Shown here: piece after piece, positions 24,808 through 33,719 of the stretch
Position numbering within the stretch: position 1 is the stretch's first letter
How the letters are laid out: every line of letters begins with the position of its first letter
NCBI GenBank assembly: GCA_029961105.1
Contig: JASBVO010000004.1
Coordinates: 1-64,000 of the forward strand
Length of the DNA: 64,000 nucleotides
Direction of reading: 5' to 3'
DNA from: Micrococcus sp.
GTDB lineage: Bacteria > Actinomycetota > Actinomycetes > Actinomycetales > Micrococcaceae
The notes under the pieces: generated by a model
Told to the model about the DNA's origin: nothing
Database searches by the model: none
Seen by the model: the letters and a program-made list of their open reading frames with translations, nothing else
Position numbers and translations under genes: made by a program

Positions 24808-25839
24808 ATGACCTCCCGTGCCCGATCCCGCCTGCCCGTCTCGATCCTCGACCGCGCCAACGCCCTGGCCGGTTTCACCGAGGCCGAGGCGCTCAGCGCC
24901 GTGGTGGACCGGGCGCAGCGGGCGGAGCTGCTGGGCTTCACCCGTTTCTGGGTGGCCGAGCACCATGGCGTGCCGGGCATCGCCGGTTCCACGCCGACCG
25001 TGCTGATGGCCGACCTGGCCGCCCGCACGCAGACCATCCGCATCGGCTCGGGCGGGGTGATGCTGCCCAACCATCAGCCCCTCGTGGTCGCCGAGCAGGC
25101 GGCCACGCTCGAGGCCCTGTTCCCGGGTCGCATCGACCTGGGCCTGGGCCGGTCCCTCGGGTTCACCCCGGCCGTACGCCGGGCGTTGCGCACGGAGAAG
25201 GACGCGGCCCAGCGCTTTGCCGAGGACTTGGCGGAGCTGATCGGCTTCCTGCGCGGCAACGCCTCCTTCACCGCCCGGCCGCGCGACGACGCCGCCACGC
25301 CCCTCTTCGTCCTGGCGACCGGACAGGGACTGGCGACCGCCGCGCGGGCCGGACTGGCCGTCGTCGTGGGCGGGCCGTCCCTGTTCCAGCGTGAGGGCCA
25401 CGCCACGCACCCGGGCCTGGACCGCTACCGGGAACGGTTCCGCCCCTCCCCCTGGTACGCGCAACCCTATGTGATCGCCTCGGCCACCGTGGCGGTCGCG
25501 GACAGCCGCGAGGCGGCCCGCCGGTTGCTGCTGCCGGAGGCGTGGGCGCTGGCCCGGTCCCGTTCCCAGGGCGAGTTCCGCGCCCTGGCGGACGTGGACG
25601 ACGTCGTCGCCCGGTTGCACGGCGAGGGTGTCATCGGCCGCGACCGGCAGCGGGTGAGGGAGAACCTCGAGCGGACGGTCCACGGGACGCCCGGTCAGGT
25701 GCGAGCCGGCGTCGAGGACCTCATCGATTTCACCGGGGCCGATGAGCTGCTGGTGACCGGCGGCATGAGTGACCTCGAGGGCCAGCGCCGCTCGGACGAA
25801 CTGGTGGCCGAGCTGTTCGCCTCCGCACCGAGGCGCTGA
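24808..25839 (+). CDS. Luciferase-like flavin-dependent oxidoreductase (MsnO8 group)
   Basis: The 343-residue protein has the bacterial-luciferase-like barrel wording LPVSILDRANALAGFTEAEAL, RFWVAEHHGVPGIAGSTP, IRIGSGGVMLPNHQPLVVAEQ and RIDLGLGRSLGF, as in the group 1 luciferase family (TIGR03558, recalled). It should use reduced FMN, with substrate unknown. No clear ribosome binding site precedes the ATG. It is divergent from the third RibD-C gene. Confidence 0.85.
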   Translation: MTSRARSRLPVSILDRANALAGFTEAEALSAVVDRAQRAELLGFTRFWVAEHHGVPGIAGSTPTVLMADLAARTQTIRIGSGGVMLPNHQPLVVAEQAATLEALFPGRIDLGLGRSLGFTPAVRRALRTEKDAAQRFAEDLAELIGFLRGNASFTARPRDDAATPLFVLATGQGLATAARAGLAVVVGGPSLFQREGHATHPGLDRYRERFRPSPWYAQPYVIASATVAVADSREAARRLLLPEAWALARSRSQGEFRALADVDDVVARLHGEGVIGRDRQRVRENLERTVHGTPGQVRAGVEDLIDFTGADELLVTGGMSDLEGQRRSDELVAELFASAPRR

Positions 25840-26100
25840 GGCCGGGCGCCTGAGCGGTGGGGCGAATTCGCCGCGCCCCGCCCAACGGGCATGGACGCCA
25901 CCACGGGGGGCGTCATAGTGTCGCGGTTACCCCGGTCCGCCGCCCCATGGCATCCATCACCGTTCTCCGTGCTTCCCTGACCGCCGCGCCTCTCCGCACT
26001 CATTGGGCTCCTGACCGCCGACTCGACTGGCGGCCCTCCGGGCGACGACCGTCCTCGACCGAGGCGGCCTTCCACACGCTCTTCCGTCGGAGGTAACACC

Positions 26101-27285
26101 ATGCGCATCAGATCCGCACTCGCCGGGGCCGGCTGCCTGGCCCTGGCCGCAACCCTCATCGCCGCCCCGGCCCAGGCCGCAGGGGAGGCCAAGGCCACTC
26201 CCCGGGGAGCCAAGATCGTCGTCGGCGGCCTGATGGCCCCTCTCACGCTGGCGGTGGGACAGCGGGGCGACGTCTTCGTCACCCAGGTCATGGGCATGGA
26301 CCCGAACGTGCCCTTCATTCCGCGGCTGTCGAGGGTGGACCAGCGCGGTGAGGTGCACCACGTGAAGCGCCTGCTCGGTCCGGAGGGGGAACTGGTCGGC
26401 GTCGCCTACCACCGGGGCAACACCTACCACGTGGAGACGGTCCCCCGGAAGGGCAAGGATCCCCTGTCCCGCGTCATCAGGACCTCCCCCACCGGCAAGA
26501 GGACCGCCGTGAGCGAGAACCTCTGGACCTACGAGCGGGAGAACAACCCGGACCGGCGGAGTACGTACGGATTCACCGACCTGCGAGGGACCTGCAAGAT
26601 CCGGGTGGCCAACTACCAGCGGGCCGCCAACAGGCCACCGATCTTCCTGGCCTACAAGGGCATCGTCGAGTCCCACGCCTACCAGCTGGAGGTCCACGAC
26701 GGCACCATCTACGTGGCGGATGCCGCCGCGAACGCCGTGCTGAAGGTCAACGAGAGGACCCAGGAGGTCACGTCCGCCACCGTGATCCCCGCCAGCCCCA
26801 TCACGTTCAACAAGAAGCTCGAGGGTTTCATCGAGGAGACCTTCGGCGGCGACTTCCCGTCCTGCGCGATCGGGAAGAAGTACGTCCCGGAGCCCGTGCC
26901 CACCGACGTGGTGCTCGGCCCCGACGACGACCTGTTCGTCTCCACCCTCCAGGGCGGAGCCGGTGAGGTCCTGCCGCTCAGCAAGATCCACCGGATCGAG
27001 CAGCGCCGTGGTCCGGACCGCGTCACCATCGTGTCCGGCCGCATGCGCGGGACCACGGGACTGGACCGAGCCTCGAACGGGGATCTCTACGTGGCCCAGA
27101 TGTTCGGGAACGAGGTCTCCGTCATCAAGAACCGGGGCGGGAAGTATGACAAGACCGCCAAGGCGGCGAAGGTGTTCTCCGCCGTGACGCCGGCCGACGT
27201 CGAGGTGGTGTCCGACCACACGCTGTACGCCACCACGTTCGCCCCCGGCCAGCTGCTGAAGTACGACTTGAAGGGACAGCGATGA
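26101..27285 (+). CDS. ScyD/ScyE-like secreted beta-propeller protein
   Basis: The 394-residue protein has a Sec signal (LAGAGCLALAATLIAAPAQAA). It has the pattern of ScyD/ScyE family proteins: IVVGGLMAPLTLAVGQRGDVFVTQ, SHAYQLEVHDGTIYVADAAANAVLKV, VPTDVVLGPDDDLFVSTLQGG and GNEVSVIKN near the end. This suggests a six- or seven-bladed NHL-type propeller. The family is named from scytonemin clusters but is widespread in actinobacteria with unknown role. ATG follows CGGAGGTAACACC. Its stop overlaps the start of the next gene (ATGA), so the two are translationally coupled. Confidence 0.8.
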   Translation: MRIRSALAGAGCLALAATLIAAPAQAAGEAKATPRGAKIVVGGLMAPLTLAVGQRGDVFVTQVMGMDPNVPFIPRLSRVDQRGEVHHVKRLLGPEGELVGVAYHRGNTYHVETVPRKGKDPLSRVIRTSPTGKRTAVSENLWTYERENNPDRRSTYGFTDLRGTCKIRVANYQRAANRPPIFLAYKGIVESHAYQLEVHDGTIYVADAAANAVLKVNERTQEVTSATVIPASPITFNKKLEGFIEETFGGDFPSCAIGKKYVPEPVPTDVVLGPDDDLFVSTLQGGAGEVLPLSKIHRIEQRRGPDRVTIVSGRMRGTTGLDRASNGDLYVAQMFGNEVSVIKNRGGKYDKTAKAAKVFSAVTPADVEVVSDHTLYATTFAPGQLLKYDLKGQR

Positions 27286-27563
27286 CACACACCTGGAGGA
27301 TCTCCGTCAACCTGGTCACCACGGAGGACCCCACGCCGGACGAGCGCGTCACCACGGCGCACGCCCAGCTGACCACCACCTCGGGGACCACCCTGGAGGG
27401 GTTCGGCCGGGCCCGGCGCAATCCGGTGGACCGGGACGTCCCCGAGATCGGCGAGGAGCTGGCCGCCGCCCGCGCACTGCGTGACCTGGCGGACCGGCTG
27501 CTCAACGCGACCTCGGACGACCTGTCCGCGATCGAGCACCAGAGGATCCACCTGTACAAGTGA
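27282..27563 (+). CDS. DUF1876-type small protein
   Basis: The 93-residue protein has WRISVNLVTTEDPTPDERVTTAHAQL, a GFGRARRNPVDRDVPEIGEELAAARALRDLADRLL helix and an IEHQRIHLYK tail. This is the dsRNA-binding-fold-like DUF1876 of actinobacteria. Function is unknown. Its ATG overlaps the stop of the ScyD-like gene, and a strong hairpin begins at its own stop codon, so the two form a closed operon. Confidence 0.8.
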   Translation: MTHTWRISVNLVTTEDPTPDERVTTAHAQLTTTSGTTLEGFGRARRNPVDRDVPEIGEELAAARALRDLADRLLNATSDDLSAIEHQRIHLYK

Positions 27564-27597
27564 CCGGGGGCGGGGCCACCCTCCCCGCCCCCGGTCA
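27561..27597 (+). terminator. Terminator beginning at the DUF1876 stop codon
   Basis: A perfect 15-base stem starting TGACCGGGGG (27561-27575) pairs with 27583-27597 around a seven-base loop. The stem includes the stop codon of the preceding gene and lies before a convergent gene. Confidence 0.75.
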
Positions 27598-27642
27598 CCG
27601 TCCCCCGTCGGTCGGCAGGGTGCCACCGGCCGGCGGGGGCGG

Positions 27643-28569
27643 TCAGTCCGCCGGGAGTCCGACGAGCCTGCGCGGCGTGTGCCAGAGGGCGCTGCGCATC
27701 CAGTCGTCGTCCATCCCCCAGTCGACGAGCGCCTCGAGCTGGTGGCTGTAGGAGTAGGGGATGGACGGGAAGTCCGAACCGAGGACCACCTTGTCCCGCA
27801 GGCCGGCCAGCGTCCGCGGATAGTCCTCCGGGGCCGGGTGCGTCTGCTGCATGTAGGAGGTCCCGACCATGGTGGTGTCCAGGTAGACATTGGGCTGCCG
27901 GGCGGCCAGCTCGGCGAACTCGCGGTACTCGGGCAGGCCGGCGTGCGCGATCACCAGGACCAGTCCCGGGTGCCGGGCGACCAGCTCGCGGATGGGGTCC
28001 GGGCCGGTGAACTCGCCGTGGTGCGGGCCGCTGCCGCAGTGGATGACCACGGGCGTCCCCGCCTCCTCCACGGTGGCCCACGCCCGGTCCAGCCGGGGGT
28101 CGAGCGGGGTGAAGCCACCCACCTGCACGTGGACCTTGAAGATGCGGGCCCCCCGGTCGAGGCTGCGGGCCACCTCGTCCTGGGCACCCGGCTCCGGGTA
28201 GAAGGTGGCGGAGTGGATCGCGTCCGGGTGCGTGGCGGCGAAGCCGGCGGAGTAGTCGTTGAGCCAGGCCGCCATCCCGGGTCGGTGCGCGTAGTTCAGC
28301 GTGGCATAGGCACTCACCCCGATCTGGCGCAGGGTGGTGACGCGGTCCTCCTCCGACTGCCGGTAGTGGATATGCCACGGCGGGCCGCCGCGGTCCGCCT
28401 CGGCGTCGAAGAACGCCCACACCTTCTCCTGCACGTTGGCCGGCATGAAGTGCACGTGCAGGTCCGTGATGCCCGGGATGCCGAGGGACTCGAGGTAGGG
28501 GCGGACCTCCCGGTCCGCGCGGGGCGCCGGGGTGGTCCGCGGCGTCCGGCGCACAGGCTGTGTATCCAC
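27643..28569 (-). CDS. Amidohydrolase-family protein
   Basis: The 308-residue protein is a TIM-barrel amidohydrolase 2-type enzyme. It has DLHVHF with metal ligands His38 and His40, VVIHCGSGPHHGE, LVIAHAGLPEY and VVLGSDFPSIPY with the final aspartate. Relatives are decarboxylases or hydrolases. GTG at 28569 has no ribosome binding site but TAGGGT ends six bases before it (28576-28581 on the plus strand), which suggests a leaderless message. Confidence 0.85.
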   Translation of the reverse strand: MDTQPVRRTPRTTPAPRADREVRPYLESLGIPGITDLHVHFMPANVQEKVWAFFDAEADRGGPPWHIHYRQSEEDRVTTLRQIGVSAYATLNYAHRPGMAAWLNDYSAGFAATHPDAIHSATFYPEPGAQDEVARSLDRGARIFKVHVQVGGFTPLDPRLDRAWATVEEAGTPVVIHCGSGPHHGEFTGPDPIRELVARHPGLVLVIAHAGLPEYREFAELAARQPNVYLDTTMVGTSYMQQTHPAPEDYPRTLAGLRDKVVLGSDFPSIPYSYSHQLEALVDWGMDDDWMRSALWHTPRRLVGLPAD

Positions 28570-28604
28570 GTTCGCACCCTAGCGGGCGCGGCGACGGCCC
28601 GGGA

Positions 28605-28967
28605 TCATCGATGCAGGTGTTTCCTCCAGTCCTCCGGCACCTTTCCGGCCGGACCCGGCGCCGGCTGCTCCGGTGGCCTGGACTGCGGGTCCGGAAGCCG
28701 TGGGCCCGGCACGTAGTCCCTCGTCGAGGTGTCGTAGAACCAGTCCTCCCCCGGTTCGAACGAGGTGATGACGGGATGCCCGGAGAGGCGCGCGTGGACA
28801 CGGGCGTGCTGTGAGGGCGAGGAGTCGCAGCATCCGATGTGCCCGCACCGGGCACATCGGCGCAGGTGGAGCCACCAGCCGGGGCCCTCGCCGCCGAGGC
28901 ACTCGAGGCACCCGGTGCCACTCGGCGTGGCGGACAGGCTGATGTCCGGATTGAGGCGCTCGTCCAT
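28605..28967 (-). CDS. UBP-type zinc-finger protein
   Basis: The 120-residue protein carries a ubiquitin-protease-type zinc finger. It has Cys20 and Cys23, WWLHLRRCARCGHIGCCDSSPSQHA with Cys38, Cys41 and Cys46, and the histidines at 54, 58 and 64 (HARVH, GHP). The tail is Pro-rich. Bacterial members have no ubiquitin system; in actinobacteria they commonly neighbour thioredoxin-reductase-like flavoproteins, as here (divergent, 203 bases away). ATG at 28967 follows GGAGGGA. Confidence 0.85.
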   Translation of the reverse strand: MDERLNPDISLSATPSGTGCLECLGGEGPGWWLHLRRCARCGHIGCCDSSPSQHARVHARLSGHPVITSFEPGEDWFYDTSTRDYVPGPRLPDPQSRPPEQPAPGPAGKVPEDWRKHLHR

Positions 28968-29170
28968 GCGGTCCCTCCTGTCCATCGATCCGGTCACGTC
29001 CACACCTCCGGCCGGGACCGGGCCATCCCGGGGCCGGCACCGGGTGGAGTCGAGGGCCATTCTGGCAGCACCGATGCGTGCGTGGACAGGATCCACCGCA
29101 CCTTGTTCCCCGGTGACCGCGCGAGTATGTTGGGCGCCACCATCGAGGATCCACCAGGAAGACCACAGTC

Positions 29171-30937
29171 ATGGATGACTCGGTCCCGGTCATGGTGGTC
29201 GCCACCGCTGACCCGGTATCCCGGCGCATCCTGGGAGACGAGTTGCGCCGGCGCTATGGCGCCGACTACGAGGTCCTGGACTGCGCCAGCCACGCCCACG
29301 GCCGGGCCGTGCTCGAGGGGATGCGCCGCTGGGGGCGCGCGGTCGCCCTGATCGTGGCCTGTTACGGGCCGGACGACCGGGGCGGGCTCGACTTCCTGCG
29401 CCGCGCCTACGGCCACCACCCGGCCGCCAAGCGCGCCGTCGTGGTGACCTGGGGCGACTTCCCCAGCGCGCCGGTCGTGTTCCGGGCGATCGCCCAGGGG
29501 CACGCCGACCTGATGATCATCCGTCCCGAGCGGCCCCGCGACGAGGAGTTCCACGGGGCCATCACCGACACGCTGGATGACTGGCACCTCTCCCAGGGCG
29601 GCGGGTTCGAGGCGGCCCGGCTGATCGGGCGGACGGGGGACGGCCGGACCCACGCGCTGCGGGATTCCCTGAGCCGGAACCACATCCCCGTGGGTTTCTA
29701 CCCGGCGGGGTCCGAGGGGGCGCAGCAGATGCTGGAGAGCCTGGGCCTCCAGGACCCGGAACTGCCGGTCCTCATGCTCGTGTACACGCCCACGCCGATC
29801 GTCCTGGAGAACCCCAGCGACCTGGAGATCGCCCAGGCCTTCGGGGTGACCCGCCCCCCGGCGCCGGACAAGGTCTTCGACGTGATGGTCGTGGGGGCCG
29901 GACCGGCCGGCCTCGCGACGGCGGTCTACGCCTCCTCCGAGGGCCTCTCCACCCTGGTGGTGGAGGAGGTCGCCGTGGGAGGGCAGGCCGGGACCAGCTC
30001 CATGATCCGCAACTACCCGGGCTTCTCCCGCGGTGTGAGCGGCGCCCACCTGGCCTACCGCTCCTTCCACCAGGCCTGGGGCTTCGGCACCGACTTCCTC
30101 TTCCTGCGGAAGGTGGAGCAACTCGGCATGGACGGCCCCCTGCACAGCCTGGAGGTCTCCGATGGGAGCAGGGTGCACGGCCGCACGGTGGTCGTGGCCA
30201 CGGGCGTGGACTACCGCCGCCTCGGCGTGCCCGCGGTCGAGGAGCTGGTCGGCCGTGGTGTCTTCTACGGGGCCACGGTCTCGGAGGCCCCGTCCATGGC
30301 CGGCAGGCACGTCGTCGTCGTGGGGGGCGGGAACTCGGCGGGCCAGGCGACCCTGCACCTGGCGAAGTTCGCCCAGCGGGTGACGCTGCTGGTGCGCGGG
30401 CCCACGCTGGCCGTCAGCATGTCCGAGTACCTCATCTCCCAGCTCGGGGCGACCCGGAACGTCTCGATCCGCTACGGGAGCACGGTCGTGGGGGTCCGAG
30501 AGGTCGACGGGGGCCTCGCCGCCGTCCGCGTCGCGCCCAGCGGAGACGCGGACGACGTGCCCGCCGAGGACCTGGAGGCCGGAGGCCTGTTCGTGCTGAT
30601 CGGCTCGGTGCCCCGGACGGCGTGGCTGCCGGACGCCGTCGAGCGCGACCGCGCCGGATTCCTGGTCACCGGCACCCACCGTGAAGGCGCCGATGACGGG
30701 TCCGGCCGGCCGCCCCGTCCGCCCAGGGCGCTGGAGACGACCGTGCCGGGCGTCTTCGCGATCGGGGACGTCCGCTCCGGGTCCATCAAGCGGGTGGCGA
30801 CCGCGGTCGGTGACGGCGCCACCGTGGTCTCGATGATCCACGGCTATCTCACGGAGAACCCGCTGCCCGTCCCCCCGCGCTCCTCCGCCGGCGCGGCAGA
30901 GCGCCAGGAGTCCTCCGGTGAGCACCGCCCCGGCTGA
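29171..30937 (+). CDS. Thioredoxin-reductase-like flavoprotein with receiver-like N-terminal domain
   Basis: The 588-residue protein has two parts. Residues 1 to about 230 begin VMVVATADPVSRRILGDELRRRY, like a response-regulator receiver, then a less clear alpha/beta region. From residue 236 it is a thioredoxin-reductase-type flavoprotein: FAD loop GAGPAG at 242-247, GGQAGTSSMIRNYPGF, NADPH loop GGGNSAG at 385-391 and FAIGDVRSGSIKRVA. The redox CxxC is absent; the equivalent place reads FYGAT at 365-369. It therefore cannot reduce a disulfide in the usual way. It overlaps the next gene by 20 bases. Confidence 0.8.
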   Translation: MDDSVPVMVVATADPVSRRILGDELRRRYGADYEVLDCASHAHGRAVLEGMRRWGRAVALIVACYGPDDRGGLDFLRRAYGHHPAAKRAVVVTWGDFPSAPVVFRAIAQGHADLMIIRPERPRDEEFHGAITDTLDDWHLSQGGGFEAARLIGRTGDGRTHALRDSLSRNHIPVGFYPAGSEGAQQMLESLGLQDPELPVLMLVYTPTPIVLENPSDLEIAQAFGVTRPPAPDKVFDVMVVGAGPAGLATAVYASSEGLSTLVVEEVAVGGQAGTSSMIRNYPGFSRGVSGAHLAYRSFHQAWGFGTDFLFLRKVEQLGMDGPLHSLEVSDGSRVHGRTVVVATGVDYRRLGVPAVEELVGRGVFYGATVSEAPSMAGRHVVVVGGGNSAGQATLHLAKFAQRVTLLVRGPTLAVSMSEYLISQLGATRNVSIRYGSTVVGVREVDGGLAAVRVAPSGDADDVPAEDLEAGGLFVLIGSVPRTAWLPDAVERDRAGFLVTGTHREGADDGSGRPPRPPRALETTVPGVFAIGDVRSGSIKRVATAVGDGATVVSMIHGYLTENPLPVPPRSSAGAAERQESSGEHRPG

Positions 30938-31811
30938 GTCGGCACCGCTGATCCCCTCGATGCGGTGGCTGCTCTTCCTCGCCGCCTTCCTGGTGTTCCT
31001 CGCCGGCGTGGAGCTCTTCGTGTTCCCGCTGCGGACGGCGGAGTGGTTCGCCTGGACGGTCGACCCGCCCATGACCGCGGTCTTCCTCGGGGCCGCCTAC
31101 TGGTCGGCCGCGGTCCTGGAGGTGGCCGGCGCCCGGGCCGCGAGCTGGAGCGCGGCCCGGGTGGCCGTCTGGCCGGTGTTCGTCTTCACGACCCTGACCC
31201 TGGTGGTGACCCTGATCCACCTGGACCGCTTCCACCTGTCCTCGGACCATCCGCCCCTGGCCCGGTTCGCCACCTGGATGTGGCTCGCGATCTACGTCCT
31301 GGTGCCCGTGGCGATGCTGGTCATCGGCTGGGTACAGCTGCGCGCCCGGAGCCCTGCCGCGACGCGAGGGACGGCGTCGCCCGCCACGGGGACCCGCGTG
31401 ACCCTGCCCCTGGGAGTACGGGTGCTCCTGACGGCGGTGACGGCGGTCCTGCTGGTCGTCGGCGTGGCCCTCCTCGTCGCCCCCGTGCAGGCGGCGGCAC
31501 TCTGGCCGTGGCCGCTGACCGCACTCACGGGGCGGGCGGTCGGGGCCTGGCTGGTCGGCCTCGGCTGGGCCGCGGGGCAGGCCCAGTGGAGCGGCGACGC
31601 CCGCGCCGTCCGCACCGTCGGACTGACCGCCGTGGTCTTCGTGCTGCTGCAGGTAATCGCCCTGCTACGGTACGGGCAGGTCCTGGCCTGGCCCGGCCCG
31701 CCGGCGATCGGCTACGTGGCCGTCCTGGTGGCGATCGGGGTGGCCAGTGGCTGGGCCCTCCTCAGCTCCCGGGAGCCGTCCCGCCGGATCGCCTCGGGGA
31801 ACCGCACCTGA
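30918..31811 (+). CDS. Multi-pass membrane protein of unknown function
   Basis: The 297-residue protein is hydrophobic, with about seven to eight membrane segments arranged as two similar halves split by a polar loop near residue 150 (RARSPAATRG). No transport or enzyme motif was recognised. Its GTG start lies inside the end of the flavoprotein gene with GGAG eight bases upstream, so it is probably co-expressed with it and may anchor or serve it. Confidence 0.7.
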   Translation: MSTAPAESAPLIPSMRWLLFLAAFLVFLAGVELFVFPLRTAEWFAWTVDPPMTAVFLGAAYWSAAVLEVAGARAASWSAARVAVWPVFVFTTLTLVVTLIHLDRFHLSSDHPPLARFATWMWLAIYVLVPVAMLVIGWVQLRARSPAATRGTASPATGTRVTLPLGVRVLLTAVTAVLLVVGVALLVAPVQAAALWPWPLTALTGRAVGAWLVGLGWAAGQAQWSGDARAVRTVGLTAVVFVLLQVIALLRYGQVLAWPGPPAIGYVAVLVAIGVASGWALLSSREPSRRIASGNRT

Positions 31812-31842
31812 CCGCCGTCCCTGATGACCTCCCGGAGCCACC

Positions 31843-32020
31843 ATGCACATCACCCCGTACCTGCACCACCACCGGGACAGCGTCCTGGACCTGTCCATCC
31901 GCGCCTGGGCACCGGTCTTCGCGGTGATGCGCGACGACGTCCCCGGATTCGTGTACGACAACTTCTATCCGGAGGGCTGGGAGGCGCGGCAACGGGCGGA
32001 CCTGGTGGCCAGGCGGAGCA
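31843..32020 (+). pseudogene. N-terminal fragment of a GNAT acetyltransferase
   Basis: About 55 codons (MHITPYLHHHRDSVLDLSIRAWAPVF, then DDVPGFVYDNFYPEGWEARQRADLVA) match the start of GNAT acetyltransferases. After that the frame turns into a low-complexity tail ending at 32082, overlapping the convergent dehydrogenase. The acetyl-CoA loop is missing. A ribosome binding site (GGAG) is still present. Confidence 0.6.
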
Positions 32021-32044
32021 TTCCCCGATCCTCCGGACGGCCCA

Positions 32045-33052
32045 CTACGGTGCCACCACCCGCAGCACCGCCGCACCGGTGACGCGGTCCCCGGCCAGGT
32101 CGGCCAGCGCCCGGTCGGCCTGCTCCAGCGGATACGCCACGGTGGTCGGCCGCAGCGGGATGCGGGCGGCCAGCCGCAGGAACTCCTCGCCGTCCTGGCG
32201 GGTGTTGGCGGTGACGCTGCGGACCTGCCGCTCCTGGAACAGCTCCTCCGTGTAGTGGAGCACCGGGATGTCACTGAGGTGAATTCCGGCCAGGGCCAGC
32301 GTTCCCCCGCGGTCCAGGGCACGGAGGGCCGGCGGCACCAGGTCCCCCGCGGGGGCGAAGACGATCGAGGCGTCCAGGGGCACGGGCGGCATCTCGTGGG
32401 ACTCCCCCACGAAGTCGGCGCCGATCTCCCGGGCCAGTCGCCCGCCCTTCTCGCCGCGCGTCATGACGTACACCTCGGCCCCCTGGTGCAGGGCCACCTG
32501 GGCGGCGAGGTGCGCGGAAGCGCCGAAGCCGTAGATCCCGAGGCGGCCGCCGGGCGGCAGCGCCGCCCGCTTCAGGGACCGGTAGCCGATGATCCCGGCG
32601 CACAGCAACGGGGCGGCCTCCTCGTCCTGGAAGGCTTCCGGCAATGCGTAGGCATACGCCTCGGGGACCACGGCCAGCTCGGCGTACCCGCCGTCGTCGT
32701 CCCAGCCGGTGAAGCGCGGGGCCAGGCACAGGTTCTCGGCGCCTCGGCGGCAGAACCGGCAGTGACCACAGGTATGCCGCAGCCAGGCGATCCCCACCCG
32801 GGCGCCGAGGTCGAACCTCTCGCACCCGGGCCCCCGCGCGGTGACCTCTCCGACGATCTCGTGCCCGGGCACCACGTCCGGGCGGTGCAGGGGCAGGTCA
32901 CCCTCCACGATGTGCAGGTCGGTGCGGCACACCCCACAGGCGTGGACCCGGACCAACACCTCGCCCGGGCCCGGCTTCGGGTCCGCGCGCTCGCCGAAGC
33001 GCAGCGGCCCGCCGGCCACCGGCCCCTGCTCGGCCACCCACCAGGCGCGCAT
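32045..33052 (-). CDS. Zinc-dependent alcohol dehydrogenase
   Basis: The 335-residue medium-chain dehydrogenase has the catalytic zinc ligands Cys42 ([10 protein letters not shown]) and His64-Glu65 (GHE). The structural zinc cysteines are 95, 98, 101 and 109 (CGHCRFC, NLC), and the NAD loop is [12 protein letters not shown]. The YGFGASAH variant is that of the AdhA group of actinobacteria. It should oxidise primary alcohols or reduce aldehydes. It begins six bases after the stop of the upstream osmC gene, so they form an operon. Confidence 0.9.
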   Translation of the reverse strand: MRAWWVAEQGPVAGGPLRFGERADPKPGPGEVLVRVHACGVCRTDLHIVEGDLPLHRPDVVPGHEIVGEVTARGPGCERFDLGARVGIAWLRHTCGHCRFCRRGAENLCLAPRFTGWDDDGGYAELAVVPEAYAYALPEAFQDEEAAPLLCAGIIGYRSLKRAALPPGGRLGIYGFGASAHLAAQVALHQGAEVYVMTRGEKGGRLAREIGADFVGESHEMPPVPLDASIVFAPAGDLVPPALRALDRGGTLALAGIHLSDIPVLHYTEELFQERQVRSVTANTRQDGEEFLRLAARIPLRPTTVAYPLEQADRALADLAGDRVTGAAVLRVVAP

Positions 33053-33058
33053 CGCGGG

Positions 33059-33493
33059 TCAGGCCAGCGTGGCCTTCACGGTGATGTCCTTGACGGCCGC
33101 GAGCGCCTGGGACACGGGGCACTGCTCCTTCGCCTCGCCGGCGATCCGCTCGAAGTCCTCGGCTGAGATGCCCTCGACCTGCCCGTTGACGGCCAGCGCG
33201 ATGCCCGTGATGCCCTCGCCGGCCACGAAGGTGACCTCGGCGGTGGTGTCCAGCCGGGTCGGGGCGGTGCCGTTCTCCTTGAGCATGTTGGAGAACTGCA
33301 TGCTGAAGCAGGTGGCGTGGGCGGAGGCGATGAGTTCCTCCGGGGTGGTGGTGCCGCCGGACTCCTCGGCGCGGGACTTCCAGGCGACGTCGAAGGAGCC
33401 GGCCTTGGAGGTCTCCAGGGTGGTGGTGCCGGAACCGGTGAACAGGTCACCGTTCCACTGCGTGCTGGCGGTGTTCTTGATGGGGCGGGGCAT
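33059..33493 (-). CDS. OsmC-family peroxide-resistance protein
   Basis: The 144-residue protein has the two reactive cysteines of OsmC, Cys62 in SAHATCFSMQFS and Cys125 in EQCPVSQAL, with the TTTPEELIASAHA segment. It should reduce organic hydroperoxides with a thiol partner. ATG at 33493 has CAGGAGGAACC just upstream. It is the first gene of a two-gene operon with a zinc alcohol dehydrogenase. Confidence 0.9.
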   Translation of the reverse strand: MPRPIKNTASTQWNGDLFTGSGTTTLETSKAGSFDVAWKSRAEESGGTTTPEELIASAHATCFSMQFSNMLKENGTAPTRLDTTAEVTFVAGEGITGIALAVNGQVEGISAEDFERIAGEAKEQCPVSQALAAVKDITVKATLA

Positions 33494-33719
33494 GGTTCCT
33501 CCTGGGGGTCGCTGATGGGAGCGCGGCCTGCACGGCCGCCTGCGGCCACCGTAACGAGAAGGGGCCGCGGATGTCACGGGTGCCGCCCGGCTCCCAGCGA
33601 ACGGCCAGCCTGGCCCTGGAGTGAGAACCACCCCTTGTCCGCAGCGCCGGAGCGGACCAGAGTGGACGTCAGGAGGAACGGCACCACCAGCGCCGTGGAC
33701 CCGGGATGAGGAGGAGCGG

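Noticed and set aside
28994-31072. A 692-codon open frame on the minus strand
   Set aside because: It is antisense to the flavoprotein gene, has Gly/His/Arg-rich composition without domains, and arises from GC-rich codon bias of the real gene.
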